A stretch of DNA of 55,969 nt. It comes from Bacteroidales bacterium (lineage in GTDB: Bacteria; Bacteroidota; Bacteroidia; Bacteroidales; JAGOPY01). Positions 24,600 to 34,900 of this stretch are shown here, piece after piece (position 1 is the first letter of the stretch; every line of letters starts with the position of its first letter). The stretch covers positions 1-55,969 of the forward strand of contig JALNZD010000027.1 of NCBI GenBank assembly GCA_023229505.1, given 5' to 3'. The notes under the pieces are model-generated. The model was given only the letters and a program-made list of their open reading frames with translations, was not told the DNA's origin and did not search any database. The translations under genes were made by a program, and so were the position numbers.

Positions 24600-26189
24600 T
24601 TAAAACCCGTTCAGCTTCATCGTCACGGTCGGGATCAATAGGATAATCCCCAGAATAAACAAGATCAGGATCAGCGGCCACACCCATTTCAGCCATTTAT
24701 CATATGGGATGCGGGCTACACCCAGCGCTCCTATTAGCACGCCTGAGGTCGGGGTGATCATATTAGTGAACCCGTCGCCGAACTGGAAAGCCATGACAGT
24801 GGCCTGGCGCGAAAGATGGATCAGATCAGAAAATGGTGCCATAATGGGCATGGTCAGGGCTGCTTTGGCAGATCCGGAAGGAATAACAAAGTTAATGATG
24901 GTCTGGATCACGTACATGGTGCTCACAGCCTGTATCTGGCCCACCTGGTGCAGCGTTGAAGCTAACCTGAAGAGAATGGTATCAATCACCCTGCCATCTT
25001 CCAGGATCACGATAATCCCTCCTGCAAGGCCTACGACCAAGGCGGCAGAAACAATGTCCCTGGCCCCGTCAAGAAACAGGCTCACCTGGCGGTTGCCGCC
25101 ATAACCCATCGAAAGTCCGGAAGCGATACCCATGGCGAAGAAAAGTGCCGCGATTTCCATGATATACCAACCATATCCCATTACACCGATAATCAGGAAG
25201 ATAATCGTAAATAACAGGATATTCAGGATGTAATAATGGACCGTCTTGCGCAGGGCCAGGATACTCGTGATGGCAAACAATGCGGTTGCGATGGGAATGG
25301 CAGGGAACCTCGCCGGTTCAGCGTTGCCGACCTTGACCTCTGATATGGGATAAGCGACTGAAAATAAGATAAGTGCGAAAAGCGTTAATCCAAACGAAAT
25401 CCAGGCGGCTGAAGGGGTATGGAATTCGATGTGATCATCCTGGTCAGCGTTCCTTTCCCTCCAATGCGCGTCTACCGCAAATACCGGGGAGCGTTGCGGT
25501 GTCTTTTTAATTTTCCTTGCGTAAAGCAGTACAAACCCTATTCCCACGATATTGATAATGATCCAGCAGAAAAAGCGATACTCAAGCCCGGAAAACAGGG
25601 GCAATCCAGCGATCCCCTGCGCTATCCCGATCGTAAACGGGTTTAGCATGGCCCCGGCAAAACCAAGATGAGCCCCTAAATAGCACATGGATACGCCTAC
25701 GATGGAATCGTATCCCATAGAAATAGCCAGTGGTACTAAAATGATCACAAAAGCGATCGTTTCTTCACTCATCCCGAAAATAGCCCCGAATAAACTGAAC
25801 ATCAGCATAATCAGCACGATCACAACATTATCCACTCCAATTGACTTGAAAAACCGCAGGTGCTCCAATTTTCTTGTAAACCTGATAAATGACATGATCC
25901 CGGCATCAAGCGCTTTGGTGCTGTTCATTATCCAGAATGCCCCGCCAATCATCAGGATAAAGACGATAATCCCGGCCTGGCGTGTGAATCCCTTATAAAG
26001 GGCACCAAATATCTGCCAAGTCTGCGGCTGGCTTTCCAAAGGATGGAAAACGAGCTGGCTGACTTCTTTTCCATCTACTATTTTCATCCCTTCGGCATAA
26101 TCACCACCCGGCAGCAACCACGTGAGCACAGCTGCTAAAATGATCAATGAAAAAATTATCACATAAGTATGGGGAAACTTCATTTTCAT
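24600..26189 (-). CDS. YfcC-family transporter
   Basis: 529 residues with about 12 hydrophobic helices. The N-terminal FPHTYVIIFSLIILAAVLTWLLPGG and the repeated loops GMSEETIAFVIILVPLA and FVIPSGSAKAALTMPIMAP are typical of the YfcC/DcuC-like superfamily of carboxylate or amino-acid carriers. The ATG at 26189 is used. It lies 82 bases after a secreted-type C69 dipeptidase on the same strand; import of the products of that peptidase is a reasonable inference. Confidence 0.85.
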   Translation of the reverse strand: MKMKFPHTYVIIFSLIILAAVLTWLLPGGDYAEGMKIVDGKEVSQLVFHPLESQPQTWQIFGALYKGFTRQAGIIVFILMIGGAFWIMNSTKALDAGIMSFIRFTRKLEHLRFFKSIGVDNVVIVLIMLMFSLFGAIFGMSEETIAFVIILVPLAISMGYDSIVGVSMCYLGAHLGFAGAMLNPFTIGIAQGIAGLPLFSGLEYRFFCWIIINIVGIGFVLLYARKIKKTPQRSPVFAVDAHWRERNADQDDHIEFHTPSAAWISFGLTLFALILFSVAYPISEVKVGNAEPARFPAIPIATALFAITSILALRKTVHYYILNILLFTIIFLIIGVMGYGWYIMEIAALFFAMGIASGLSMGYGGNRQVSLFLDGARDIVSAALVVGLAGGIIVILEDGRVIDTILFRLASTLHQVGQIQAVSTMYVIQTIINFVIPSGSAKAALTMPIMAPFSDLIHLSRQATVMAFQFGDGFTNMITPTSGVLIGALGVARIPYDKWLKWVWPLILILFILGIILLIPTVTMKLNGF

Positions 26190-26271
26190 AGTGCAAAATT
26201 CAATGTGCAAAATTAAAAGTTGAAGTTATTAAGTTCATAAATGACCACCTAATAACTACTTAATGACCATC

Positions 26272-27867
26272 CTAGAACTTCTCATCATACTTCGTCCAAA
26301 GATAATCCCCCAGTTTCCAGGCCTTATCGATCACATAGCTTCCCCATTGCCCTGTATAACCGGTCAGGAAAGCTTTTCCCTTATCCGTATCCTGCTTGTA
26401 CATCTGAACTGCTTGTTGTTCGAAGGTTTTTTGTGAATCAAACAGTTCCTGCTGGATGGGGTTCCAGATGGCATCCACATCGCGGCGCATATCGCCCCAG
26501 CGCTGGGCCGTCAGTGTGCCAAGGCGGTTGAAGGCCCACCAGGCCGATTTATTGCTGAAGCCTTCGATGCGTCCATCAATCTTATATGGTTCCGGCAGGT
26601 CGGTCACACCGCAGTAAACCGGGATGTAAACCGAAGTGGAAACATTATCCATCGCCAGCCAGACCACCCCGCCGATGGGGTCGGGCAGGAAGTCACGGCA
26701 CTGGATGATGGTGGCATACATGGTGTACCAGCGGGCGATCGTCCTTTCTCCCAGCCAGCCCCAGCCGCCGTTGATCTTGAACAGCTTGTTCGCATCGTAA
26801 GGCATGTGCGGATTGGCCAGTGGCGAGATCACTGATTTTCCGTTATCATCAGTGACGATCATATCTTTGGTCATATCGAACGGAGTTCCTTCGTAATAAT
26901 CTTTGAAGATCGAAACCAGTTTTTCCAGGGCAACAGGTTTATCAGGTTTTACGGAGAAAGGAAAGTTTTCCGCATTGGGGTCCAGTTTCAGTGATGGGGC
27001 AATCAGGTCGAGCACACGCCATTCCCTGCGGCGCGATGCAAAAGAAGTGCGGCTTTCAGGGGCGTAGGCATAGCAGAATTCAAAATCCTCTTTCGAGTTG
27101 CACCAGCCTGAGTCGAGAGCAACCTGGAAGACATTCTCCGAAGCCAGGAAGTTAGCCTTATCTTTCAGGTTGATCTTCCGGATACGGCTGGCGTTTGCGT
27201 TAATTGCAACATGGTCGTCAGGCACCCGCTGGGCTACCCAGACCGAACCGATCTGTCCTTTTCCCGAACCCAGTATCTCGAAGTTCCAGACTTCTTTCTT
27301 ATCGGCGATTGTCAGGCATTCGCCTGCATCATTATAGCCATATTTTGCCGTCAGTTCACCGGCCAGTTTGATCGCTTCCTGGGCTGTGGTGCAGCGTTCG
27401 ATCATGAGCTGGCAAAGCATGGTGCAATCGATCAGTCCCTTGTCTGATTGCAATTGTTCCCTGCCGCCAAAGGTAGATTCGCCGATGGCAAGCTGGTGCT
27501 CGTTGATGCAAGGGTAGGCTGAGTTCACGTAAGCATGGGTATGGCTCACCTGCGGTATCTCCCCTGTTTTATTGTAAACGTACAATGGCATGGCAAAGGT
27601 ATCGCATGGCACACGTTTGGTGATGTCACACATGGTGCCGGGAGCGTAATCTTTTGCCGGTTGGATGAATATCGAGGAACGCGTCCGGTGGCTGTCGTCG
27701 GTATGGGAAGTGATGACGGAGCCGTCAATGGTTGCCAGCCTTCCGCAGGTAATTGATGTGCAGCCGTCGGGTTCAGTGCCGACCCAGTCGGTTTGATCGA
27801 CCTGTGAGATCACCTGTGAGGTCCATATACAGAAGAGGGCGAAGAAGAATACATTTATTTTTTTCAT
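26272..27867 (-). CDS. C69-family dipeptidase (PepD-like), exported
   Basis: 531 residues with a signal peptide (residues 1-21, ending VISQ). The Ntn-hydrolase nucleophile is the Cys in EPDGCTSITCGRL, exposed by processing, and the family signature TIDGSVITSHTDD follows. It cleaves dipeptides with broad specificity. A TAnnTTTG box (27901-27908, minus) lies 34 bases before the start. The transporter downstream suggests a peptide-use operon. Confidence 0.9.
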   Translation of the reverse strand: MKKINVFFFALFCIWTSQVISQVDQTDWVGTEPDGCTSITCGRLATIDGSVITSHTDDSHRTRSSIFIQPAKDYAPGTMCDITKRVPCDTFAMPLYVYNKTGEIPQVSHTHAYVNSAYPCINEHQLAIGESTFGGREQLQSDKGLIDCTMLCQLMIERCTTAQEAIKLAGELTAKYGYNDAGECLTIADKKEVWNFEILGSGKGQIGSVWVAQRVPDDHVAINANASRIRKINLKDKANFLASENVFQVALDSGWCNSKEDFEFCYAYAPESRTSFASRRREWRVLDLIAPSLKLDPNAENFPFSVKPDKPVALEKLVSIFKDYYEGTPFDMTKDMIVTDDNGKSVISPLANPHMPYDANKLFKINGGWGWLGERTIARWYTMYATIIQCRDFLPDPIGGVVWLAMDNVSTSVYIPVYCGVTDLPEPYKIDGRIEGFSNKSAWWAFNRLGTLTAQRWGDMRRDVDAIWNPIQQELFDSQKTFEQQAVQMYKQDTDKGKAFLTGYTGQWGSYVIDKAWKLGDYLWTKYDEKF

Positions 27868-27900
27868 ATTTAGAGGATAATTTATAGTTCAATCAGAAGC

Positions 27901-27908
27901 CAAATATA
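27901..27908 (-). promoter_or_regulatory. TAnnTTTG -7 box for the dipeptidase operon
   Basis: TATATTTG on the minus strand. It faces the opposite box at 27924-27931 across a 15-base gap, so the two divergent promoters may interfere. Confidence 0.5.
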
Positions 27909-27923
27909 GTTCAATAAATCTCT

Positions 27924-27931
27924 TACCTTTG
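27924..27931 (+). promoter_or_regulatory. TAnnTTTG -7 box of the purF-like gene
   Basis: TACCTTTG, 20 bases before the ATG at 27952. Confidence 0.55.
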
Positions 27932-27951
27932 CATCTGGCATCAAGAATGGA

Positions 27952-29853
27952 ATGAGCGAACCCATCAAGCACGAATGCGGCATTGCATTGATCCGGCTTC
28001 TTAAGCCGTCTGAACATTACCTGGCCAAATACGGCACTTCGTTCTTTGGCCTGAAAAAGCTGCACCTGATGATGCAAAAGCAGCATAACCGCGGACAGGA
28101 TGGCGCCGGTATCGCCTGCGTGAAGTTCGACCTCGCCCCGGGGCATAAATTCATCGACCGGGCCCGTTCCAATTCAAGTACAGCTCTCACGGATATTTTC
28201 CAGACCGTTTACAGCCGTATCAACGACATCGGCGAAAAAAATGCCCGCCTTCTTAATGATTCCCACTGGCTGAAGTATCATGCCGAGTTCACCGGTGAAC
28301 TCTTCATGGGACACCTGCGGTACAGCACCTTTGGTAAACAAGGGATCGAATTATTGCACCCGGTGCTCCGCAGCAACAACTGGGAAACCAAAAACCTGGT
28401 CATGGCCGGAAATTTCAACCTCACCAATGTCGATGAGCTGTTTGAACGCCTTATCGATCTTGGTCAGCACCCGATCGAGACTTCCGACACTATTACGATG
28501 CTCGAAAAGATCGGTCATTTTCTCGATGAAGAAAACGAACGGTTATACCAGGAATTCAAACAGGCCGGCCACCCGAAAAGGGACATTTCAGGACTGATCG
28601 CTAAACATCTCGATATTCAGGCCATCCTTACGCAGTCGAGCAAAGATTGGGACGGTGGCTATTCCATCATCGGCGCTATCGGGCACGGGGATGCCTTTGC
28701 CATGCGCGACCCTTCCGGTATCAGGCCTGCCTATTATTACAAAGACGATGAAGTGGTGGTAGTGGCATCTGAAAGACCGGTTATCCAGACGACTTTCAAT
28801 GTGCCTTATGAATCCGTCAAAGAGATCAAACCGGGATATGCCTTGATAATCAAGAAAGACGGGCACGTTTCAGAACAACTATGCAAGGAACCTCTCGAAA
28901 GGAAATCCTGTTCCTTCGAACGGATTTATTTCTCCAGGGGTAGCGATTTTGAGATTTACCGTGAGCGGCAAAAACTGGGCAAAGCCCTGACCCCTGCTAT
29001 CCTGGATGCTATCGACAACGACCTGGAAAACACAGTGTTTTCCTTCATCCCCAATACAGCTTCGGTTGCATTCCAGGGGCTGATGAATGAATTAGAGAAG
29101 GTCTGCGCCCGGATAAAAAAGGAAAAGATACTGCAACTGGGAAAGTCACTCACGCCTGCAAAACTTGAAGAGATCCTTTCCATCAGACCCCGGGTTGAGC
29201 AAGTCGCGGTCAAGGACGCCAAACTGCGTACTTTTATCACCCAGGATAAAGACCGGGATGACCTTGTCGGTCATATCTACGACATTACTTACGGATCGAT
29301 AAAGAAAGGGGTTGATAATCTGGTCGTGCTTGATGATTCCATCGTTCGCGGCACTACGTTAAAGCACAGCATCATCCGGATCCTTGACCGGCTTCAGCCC
29401 AAAAAGATCATCGTAGCCTCCTCAGCGCCCCAGATCCGCTATCCCGACTGCTACGGCATCGATATGTCGAAACTTCATGATTTTATTGCTTTCCATGCAG
29501 CGATCAATTTGCTGAAAGAAACCAGGCAGGGACATATTATTAATGAGGTCTATAAAAAGTGCAGGGCACAGGCGAATTTACCCAAAGAAGAGGTAACCAA
29601 CCACGTAAAAGAGATTTATAAGCCATTTACTGCAGAACAGATTTCGGCCAAGATAGCCGCGATGCTGACTACAAGCGAAACCAAATCGGCTATCCATGTT
29701 GTTTACCAGAAAATTGAGGATTTGCATGAGGCCTGTCCTGACCATAGAGGCGACTGGTATTTCACAGGTAATTACCCCACACCGGGTGGAAATAAGGTCG
29801 TGAACAAGGCATTTATCAATTACATAGAAGGCAGGGATGTCCGGCCTTACTGA
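27952..29853 (+). CDS. Amidophosphoribosyltransferase-like protein (long PurF paralogue)
   Basis: 633 residues, about 125 longer than typical PurF. The glutaminase half begins at Cys9 (KHECGIALI) and has QHNRGQDGAGIA and GHLRYSTFG. The phosphoribosyl half carries the PRPP loop NLVVLDDSIVRGTTL. The extra length lies between the domains (about residues 335-430) and at the C-terminus (CPDHRGDWYFTGNYPTPGG). It may catalyse the first step of purine synthesis; a paralogue role is possible because no other pur genes are near. Confidence 0.85.
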   Translation: MSEPIKHECGIALIRLLKPSEHYLAKYGTSFFGLKKLHLMMQKQHNRGQDGAGIACVKFDLAPGHKFIDRARSNSSTALTDIFQTVYSRINDIGEKNARLLNDSHWLKYHAEFTGELFMGHLRYSTFGKQGIELLHPVLRSNNWETKNLVMAGNFNLTNVDELFERLIDLGQHPIETSDTITMLEKIGHFLDEENERLYQEFKQAGHPKRDISGLIAKHLDIQAILTQSSKDWDGGYSIIGAIGHGDAFAMRDPSGIRPAYYYKDDEVVVVASERPVIQTTFNVPYESVKEIKPGYALIIKKDGHVSEQLCKEPLERKSCSFERIYFSRGSDFEIYRERQKLGKALTPAILDAIDNDLENTVFSFIPNTASVAFQGLMNELEKVCARIKKEKILQLGKSLTPAKLEEILSIRPRVEQVAVKDAKLRTFITQDKDRDDLVGHIYDITYGSIKKGVDNLVVLDDSIVRGTTLKHSIIRILDRLQPKKIIVASSAPQIRYPDCYGIDMSKLHDFIAFHAAINLLKETRQGHIINEVYKKCRAQANLPKEEVTNHVKEIYKPFTAEQISAKIAAMLTTSETKSAIHVVYQKIEDLHEACPDHRGDWYFTGNYPTPGGNKVVNKAFINYIEGRDVRPY

Positions 29854-30254
29854 TTGATCCGGTTAAATTCTCCGCTGATCTTTCCGGCAAGTTCCAAAAA
29901 TTCTTCTTTCGACAGTTCAAGTTTTGGCTTCCTGAAGTCAATATCGTAAACGGTATTGATAGGGACAAGGTGGATGTGGGCATGCGGGATCTCAAGTCCA
30001 AGAACAGCGATGCCAATCCTTTGGCAGGGTACAACTTTTTCAATTGCTAAGGCTACTTTTTTGGCAAAGAGGAACAGATCACGGTACATTTCGTCGTCTA
30101 TTGCAAAAAGATAATCCACTTCCTGTTTTGGGATGACAAGGGTATGGCCTTTTGCAAGGGGACTAATATCGAGAAACGCAAGGAATCGATCGTCTTCTGC
30201 TACCTTGTAACAAGGGATTTCCCCATTGACGATCCGGGTAAAAATACTTGGCAT
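29847..30254 (-). CDS. HIT-family protein (histidine-triad hydrolase)
   Basis: 135 residues. The histidine triad HAHIHLVP is near residue 95; the N-terminal SIFTRIVNGEIPCYKVAED is typical of Hint-like nucleotidyl hydrolases. It hydrolyses AMP-lysine or similar AMP conjugates in other organisms. Its last 7 bases overlap the convergent purF-like gene. It lies 13 bases after greA and is probably in the same transcript. Confidence 0.93.
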   Translation of the reverse strand: MPSIFTRIVNGEIPCYKVAEDDRFLAFLDISPLAKGHTLVIPKQEVDYLFAIDDEMYRDLFLFAKKVALAIEKVVPCQRIGIAVLGLEIPHAHIHLVPINTVYDIDFRKPKLELSKEEFLELAGKISGEFNRINQ

Positions 30255-30267
30255 GGTAATAAGTTAT

Positions 30268-30741
30268 TTATCGTGTGACTTCAATAATCTCGAAATGCAG
30301 TTTTCCGGCAGGGACATCAATTTCCACCTGGTCGCCCACTACTTTTCCCAGCAATCCTTTGGCAATAGGTGAAGTGACAGATATCTTGCCCAGTTTGAGA
30401 TTAGCTTCTGATTCAGGGACAATAGAATAGGACGTACTTGATCCATTCTTCAGATTTTTCAATCTTACCGTACTAAGGATAAGCACCTTCCGGGTATCCA
30501 TTTTAGTTTCATCAATAATCCTGGCGTTGCTGATCTCATCCTGAATTTTTGCAATTTTCATCTCAAGCATGCCTTGTGCATTCTTGGCAGCATCATATTC
30601 TGCATTTTCCGAAAGGTCGCCTTTATCCCGTGCTTCAGCGATTTGTTTCGAGATGGACGGCCTTTCCACAGTAGTCAGGTAATTAAGTTCTTCCCTGAGT
30701 TTGTCAAGCCCTTCCCTGGTATAATATTTTGATTCTGCCAT
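30268..30741 (-). CDS. greA: Transcription elongation factor GreA
   Basis: 157 residues. The N-terminal coiled coil (YYTREGLDKLREELNYL … RDKGDLSENAEYDAAKNAQ) holds the acidic tip DLSENAEY that stimulates RNA cleavage in stalled polymerase, and the C-terminal FKBP-like domain ends in SPIAKGLLGKVVGDQVEI. The start at 30741 (MAESKYY) is chosen over an upstream ATG at 30759 because it matches the family start. A hairpin plus T-run lies in its leader. Confidence 0.96.
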   Translation of the reverse strand: MAESKYYTREGLDKLREELNYLTTVERPSISKQIAEARDKGDLSENAEYDAAKNAQGMLEMKIAKIQDEISNARIIDETKMDTRKVLILSTVRLKNLKNGSSTSYSIVPESEANLKLGKISVTSPIAKGLLGKVVGDQVEIDVPAGKLHFEIIEVTR

Positions 30742-30774
30742 AATTTTTATTGATGTCATTTCGGTTAAAATAGC

Positions 30775-30798
30775 AAAAAGACCCTTCAGCGAGGGTCT
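30775..30798 (-). terminator. Intrinsic terminator (upstream cassette) or greA leader attenuator
   Basis: On the minus strand a 7-bp stem agaccct / agggtct with a 6-base loop is followed by TTTTT. It ends the PorV-like gene's transcript. A TAnnTTTG box (30810-30817) just before it means transcripts starting there would also meet this terminator before reaching greA. Confidence 0.8.
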
Positions 30799-30809
30799 CT
30801 TTGCAAGTA

Positions 30810-30817
30810 CAAAGATA
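30810..30817 (-). promoter_or_regulatory. TAnnTTTG -7 box upstream of greA
   Basis: TATCTTTG on the minus strand between the cassette's last stop and the terminator. It would start transcription a few bases before the hairpin. Confidence 0.5.
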
Positions 30818-30838
30818 CTGATATTATTCTTTCAGGTA

Positions 30839-31906
30839 TTAATATTTCAATCGTACACCGAATGCCTGAGTGCCCCTGAAATTATCGGTAGTTTGGTAAG
30901 CATAGTCAATACCCAATATTAAACCGCTTTTCTTGCTGACCGGAACTTCGATGGTAGCGCCGAAGCTGACACCTTTATAAGCATTGGTCCTGTTGGGATC
31001 ATTGACACCGGCAGTAATACCATTCTCATAAGTATAAGCACCGTGTAAAATTAAATACTCTTTCAAGCTATATTCAAGGCCAAGGGTAAACTGGTCTTTG
31101 GAAAAAGAGTTGGAAGTAAAATTACCTGCAAGGGTCAGACGGTTCCATTCTCCAATCAGGAAATCATATGAGGCTCCGATACGCAACTGGGTTGGTAATT
31201 CGAAACTTTCCGAGCGTTGGTAAACAGATATGGAATTATCATTTCCCTGGAAAAATGATTTGATAGAAAATCCATCACCGGTAAATTTCATAGCAGGACC
31301 CAGGTTACGCAATGTAATACCGAACTTGGCCTGGTCACGTTCACCTGCAACATACATAACGCCTGCATCGATTGAAATTCCCTGGGCGCTGGCATCGGGA
31401 ATGGATTCAGAGATGATCCTGACGGTCAGGCCGGCGAAAATGCTGTTTGAAAAAGCTTTTGAATAAGAAAGAGCAAAATTCAAAAGATTGGGTTTATAAG
31501 TTGCACCAGTTCCATCCGGCTGATCGGTCGTTGTGACATCCAGATCTCCAAATTGCATGGAAAAAACTGATAACCCGATGACCCCGGTTTCTCCTGCCCT
31601 GACACCGAGTCCGAAATTAGAGATCCCTATACCGGAACCCTTCAGCCATGTAGTCTGGGTAAAACCTATATCAAGTTTATTAACAAAAGCCAAACCGGCA
31701 ATATTGGAAAACATTGATTCAACTCCTCTGACATTGGAAGTGTTCACACCTCCCCAACCAGCGCTTCCAGCCCACGGATTAATAAGCAATTCAGGAGCTC
31801 CGGCCTGGCCGGACCTGTCTTTGTTACCAGCCTGCACCCCGGAAAAAGTGAAAGATAATGCAGTGATGATTGTCAGGGCTGCCAGGTATCTGTAAAAGTT
31901 CTTCAT
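30839..31906 (-). CDS. PorV/PorQ-family outer-membrane protein
   Basis: 355 residues with a signal peptide ending near GVQAG. The mature start AGAPELLINPWAGSAGWGG…GVESMFSNIAGLAF is the family signature; the remainder is alternating beta strands of an outer-membrane barrel, ending with an aromatic-type strand (GTQAFGVRLKY). PorV proteins accompany T9SS, where they handle substrates at the outer membrane. The ATG at 31906 is chosen because it starts the signal peptide. It is the last gene of a three-gene cassette and is followed by a terminator. Confidence 0.85.
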   Translation of the reverse strand: MKNFYRYLAALTIITALSFTFSGVQAGNKDRSGQAGAPELLINPWAGSAGWGGVNTSNVRGVESMFSNIAGLAFVNKLDIGFTQTTWLKGSGIGISNFGLGVRAGETGVIGLSVFSMQFGDLDVTTTDQPDGTGATYKPNLLNFALSYSKAFSNSIFAGLTVRIISESIPDASAQGISIDAGVMYVAGERDQAKFGITLRNLGPAMKFTGDGFSIKSFFQGNDNSISVYQRSESFELPTQLRIGASYDFLIGEWNRLTLAGNFTSNSFSKDQFTLGLEYSLKEYLILHGAYTYENGITAGVNDPNRTNAYKGVSFGATIEVPVSKKSGLILGIDYAYQTTDNFRGTQAFGVRLKY

Positions 31907-31949
31907 GGTAGATGAAATTTTATTATTAATCATTTATCCTAGCCTACTA

Positions 31950-34900
31950 TTAAAACACATTAAGATCAGGAGTTCTCAATCCGCCGAACCACTTGATGAT
32001 TTTCTCACCGTCATTGGATTTCACGTGGATGATATAAACACCCCCGGCGATCGGAACACCTGCAAAATTTTTGAGGTCCCAGTCAACAGATGTTTTCTCT
32101 TCATCTTTAGTGATTTGCCTGATCAGTGTGCCATTAACATTATAGATCGAAATAACGCATTGAACAGGCAGATTGGTTATCTTAACCCTGTTGTCAAGAG
32201 CATTCCGCTCATAACCTGAGCCTCCGGCGTAAGCATAGTAGGGGTTTGGAACAACCTGTATCAAATCCAGATCGCTTTTAGCTTTATCAGCATTATTCAT
32301 CTCGGTGGCAACTGATTCGGTTTCGAAACGGTACATAGGCAGTTGCTTGTTCTGAGAGTTTGCAATGGAAAGAGAATCCATCGGCACAGAGTAGTACTTT
32401 TCATATGGCTTAGCGACCCTGATACGAATCTTCACATCATTATTAAGCCATTCCTTGCCATCGACTGAAAGTGGCATTCCCACCCACATAACAGAAGAGT
32501 ACCAGGCCATTTCATAAACAATTGATGGCACTTCATGGACATTGTAACCATTCCTGATAAAGCTGCAGGCATCGTAAGCAGGGAAATTATATATATAGTT
32601 CTGCAGATTGCGCGTGATATGATCCATGATATAAACATAATGTTTTCCTCCGAACCTGGGATTTCTTGATAATGAATCTAAAATTTTGGATGTCGGATTA
32701 TAGCGCATATCTCTTCCATTGTCTTCAGCCAACCAACTATCTTCCCCGAACATAATGTTCATCCTTTCGCTGGTTTCCACGTTAATGGCGTATCCGGGGA
32801 ACCAGCTCATGCTGCTGTCGGAAATATAATTGGGGGCATTTGGATCATTGCTTGGACCACTGCCGACAGCGGCATAATTTCCATCTCTGTCAACCGAACG
32901 GGCAGCCCTGAATTTAAATCTTTTCACTCCACCCTCTGAAAGGTTATTATCCGGACACATTTCAATAACTGTCGCCCGTGACCATTTGGATTTATCAGAA
33001 GTAAATACGATATCTACACTATAAACATCTTCAATCAGGGAATACTGTTTTGAACTGCTATTATAGCATGGCCCGGTACTATCCTGGTCATTGGCTGCAC
33101 AAAGGATATATGGAGCCCACGTGCCATTTATGATTCTCTCATAGTTCTGATTGGGGTCGAACGGTTTAACGGGCATGTTCCAGTCGCTGCTTCCACCATC
33201 TCGGTAAGTACCGGCACGGATCCAGTTTCTGGAATCTCCCGGAACATCGTTGTCTTCCACACCGCTAAGCCACCGGTAGGAGCTGTCCTGATAAGTGAGG
33301 GATGATTCAAGGATTCCGTTATTTACGGCAAGGATGTCATATATTGATATATAGCTGTTAGCGGTATTGTCGAAAATTTCCCCCAGCTTTTTTGGGCCCG
33401 GATTGTATATCGACTTCATATTCACTGAGATACCAAGATCAAGGAAGATTTGTTCATTTTGCTGATCCAGTGTTGCATCGGAAGGATAAACTTTACCTGT
33501 CGATTCATCCTCCAGGTGCCATGATCCCGTAATGAAACTGGCTGTATCGCCTCCTGCAACAAGAGCTTGATTTCCTGAGACATTGTAATTCTTCTTTAAA
33601 TAAAGGGTATCAAATTTCAGGATATAACGTCCAGTGGAAACATTCAGCGGATCAATAATTTTGACGTTAACCGGACCAAAACCATTGACATACTTAGCTT
33701 CATAAGCAATAGGATACTTTGGATGGCCAAGCCGGACCGTATCACCATCAACTACAGAACCCACCGGTTCTTTCGACATGATTTCGTCTATTGTTTCCTG
33801 CGTAAATTCCAGGATCATACCATCGTTGCCCTGACCTTCGATGCGGGTAACTGCAGGGCCATCGCCATAGCTTGAATTCATGACCATTCCATTGATGGTT
33901 TTATGCGGGATGGCAGTATAGGTTTGGATATTCTTACGACCGGGCAGATAGGATTGCTTTTGGCCAAATTTACCTATCTGGTCTTCAGGATTATAAGGAA
34001 GATATTCATTGTAAGCATAAGCAATGATGGTGTAATAGTATTGCTTGTGATTGACAAGCCGATTATCTCCGGTGGCAAATAAATCTGTAGTCACCCGGAA
34101 AGAGTGCTGAATACCTTCATCTCCGCCATCAACAACTTCATCTACAGGGATATTAAATCCGAGCTCTTTGTTGAAGTAATGGTTGATGATACGCCCCACG
34201 CCGTTTTTCGTGTCGAACTGTGCGACGCGTCTGACCTGGTCCGGATTGAAATTATTACCATATTCATCTTTGGCAACGCCCAATGTCACCGAAGCGTCTT
34301 TCAACTGAAAGACCTGATAGCCTTCAAAGCGGTAAAGAGAATCGCTTCTTTGCTCAGGATGAGCCGGATTAGGTTGAAGAATATTCGGGTCAAACTCTGC
34401 ATATTTTTCCTGATAGTTATTCGACCCTTTGGGATTATCAATATAGACCAGCAATTCGCGGTCCAGCTCACGGATTACCAGGTCAGGAGCATTGGGGCCA
34501 TCAATGACCTTAAAGCAGTTATCAAACAAAGCCTGGCATTTATCATCGACTGTCCTCAGCAACTCGACTGAGGCCCAGGGTCCGCCTGCTGATGCCCTTG
34601 CCCATGGAATACCTACAGTGATGTAATTGACAGCTCCCGGTTTCAGGGTAAAGGGTCCGGCAGATTGCATAAAGCGGCGGTCATTAGGGACATTACCTGC
34701 TTCTTCCTCAGTCCAGTACTTTCCGTTTTGGTTATATCCGCCATTAGGTGGCTGGAATCTTGTTCCCCAGTTACATGGGTCGGAATCACCCGGGAACATG
34801 AATTCACATACCGGCCCGACAGCTCCTGAACTGCTGTGAGCATTACCGCCATAAAGCATCAGGGTATTGTCCTTCCAGATACCCCTGAGGAAGTTATAAT

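Noticed and set aside
34104..34571. 155-aa plus-strand frame inside the large secreted-protein gene
   Set aside because: Opposite-strand shadow with no recognisable motif; the minus-strand protein is continuous through this region.
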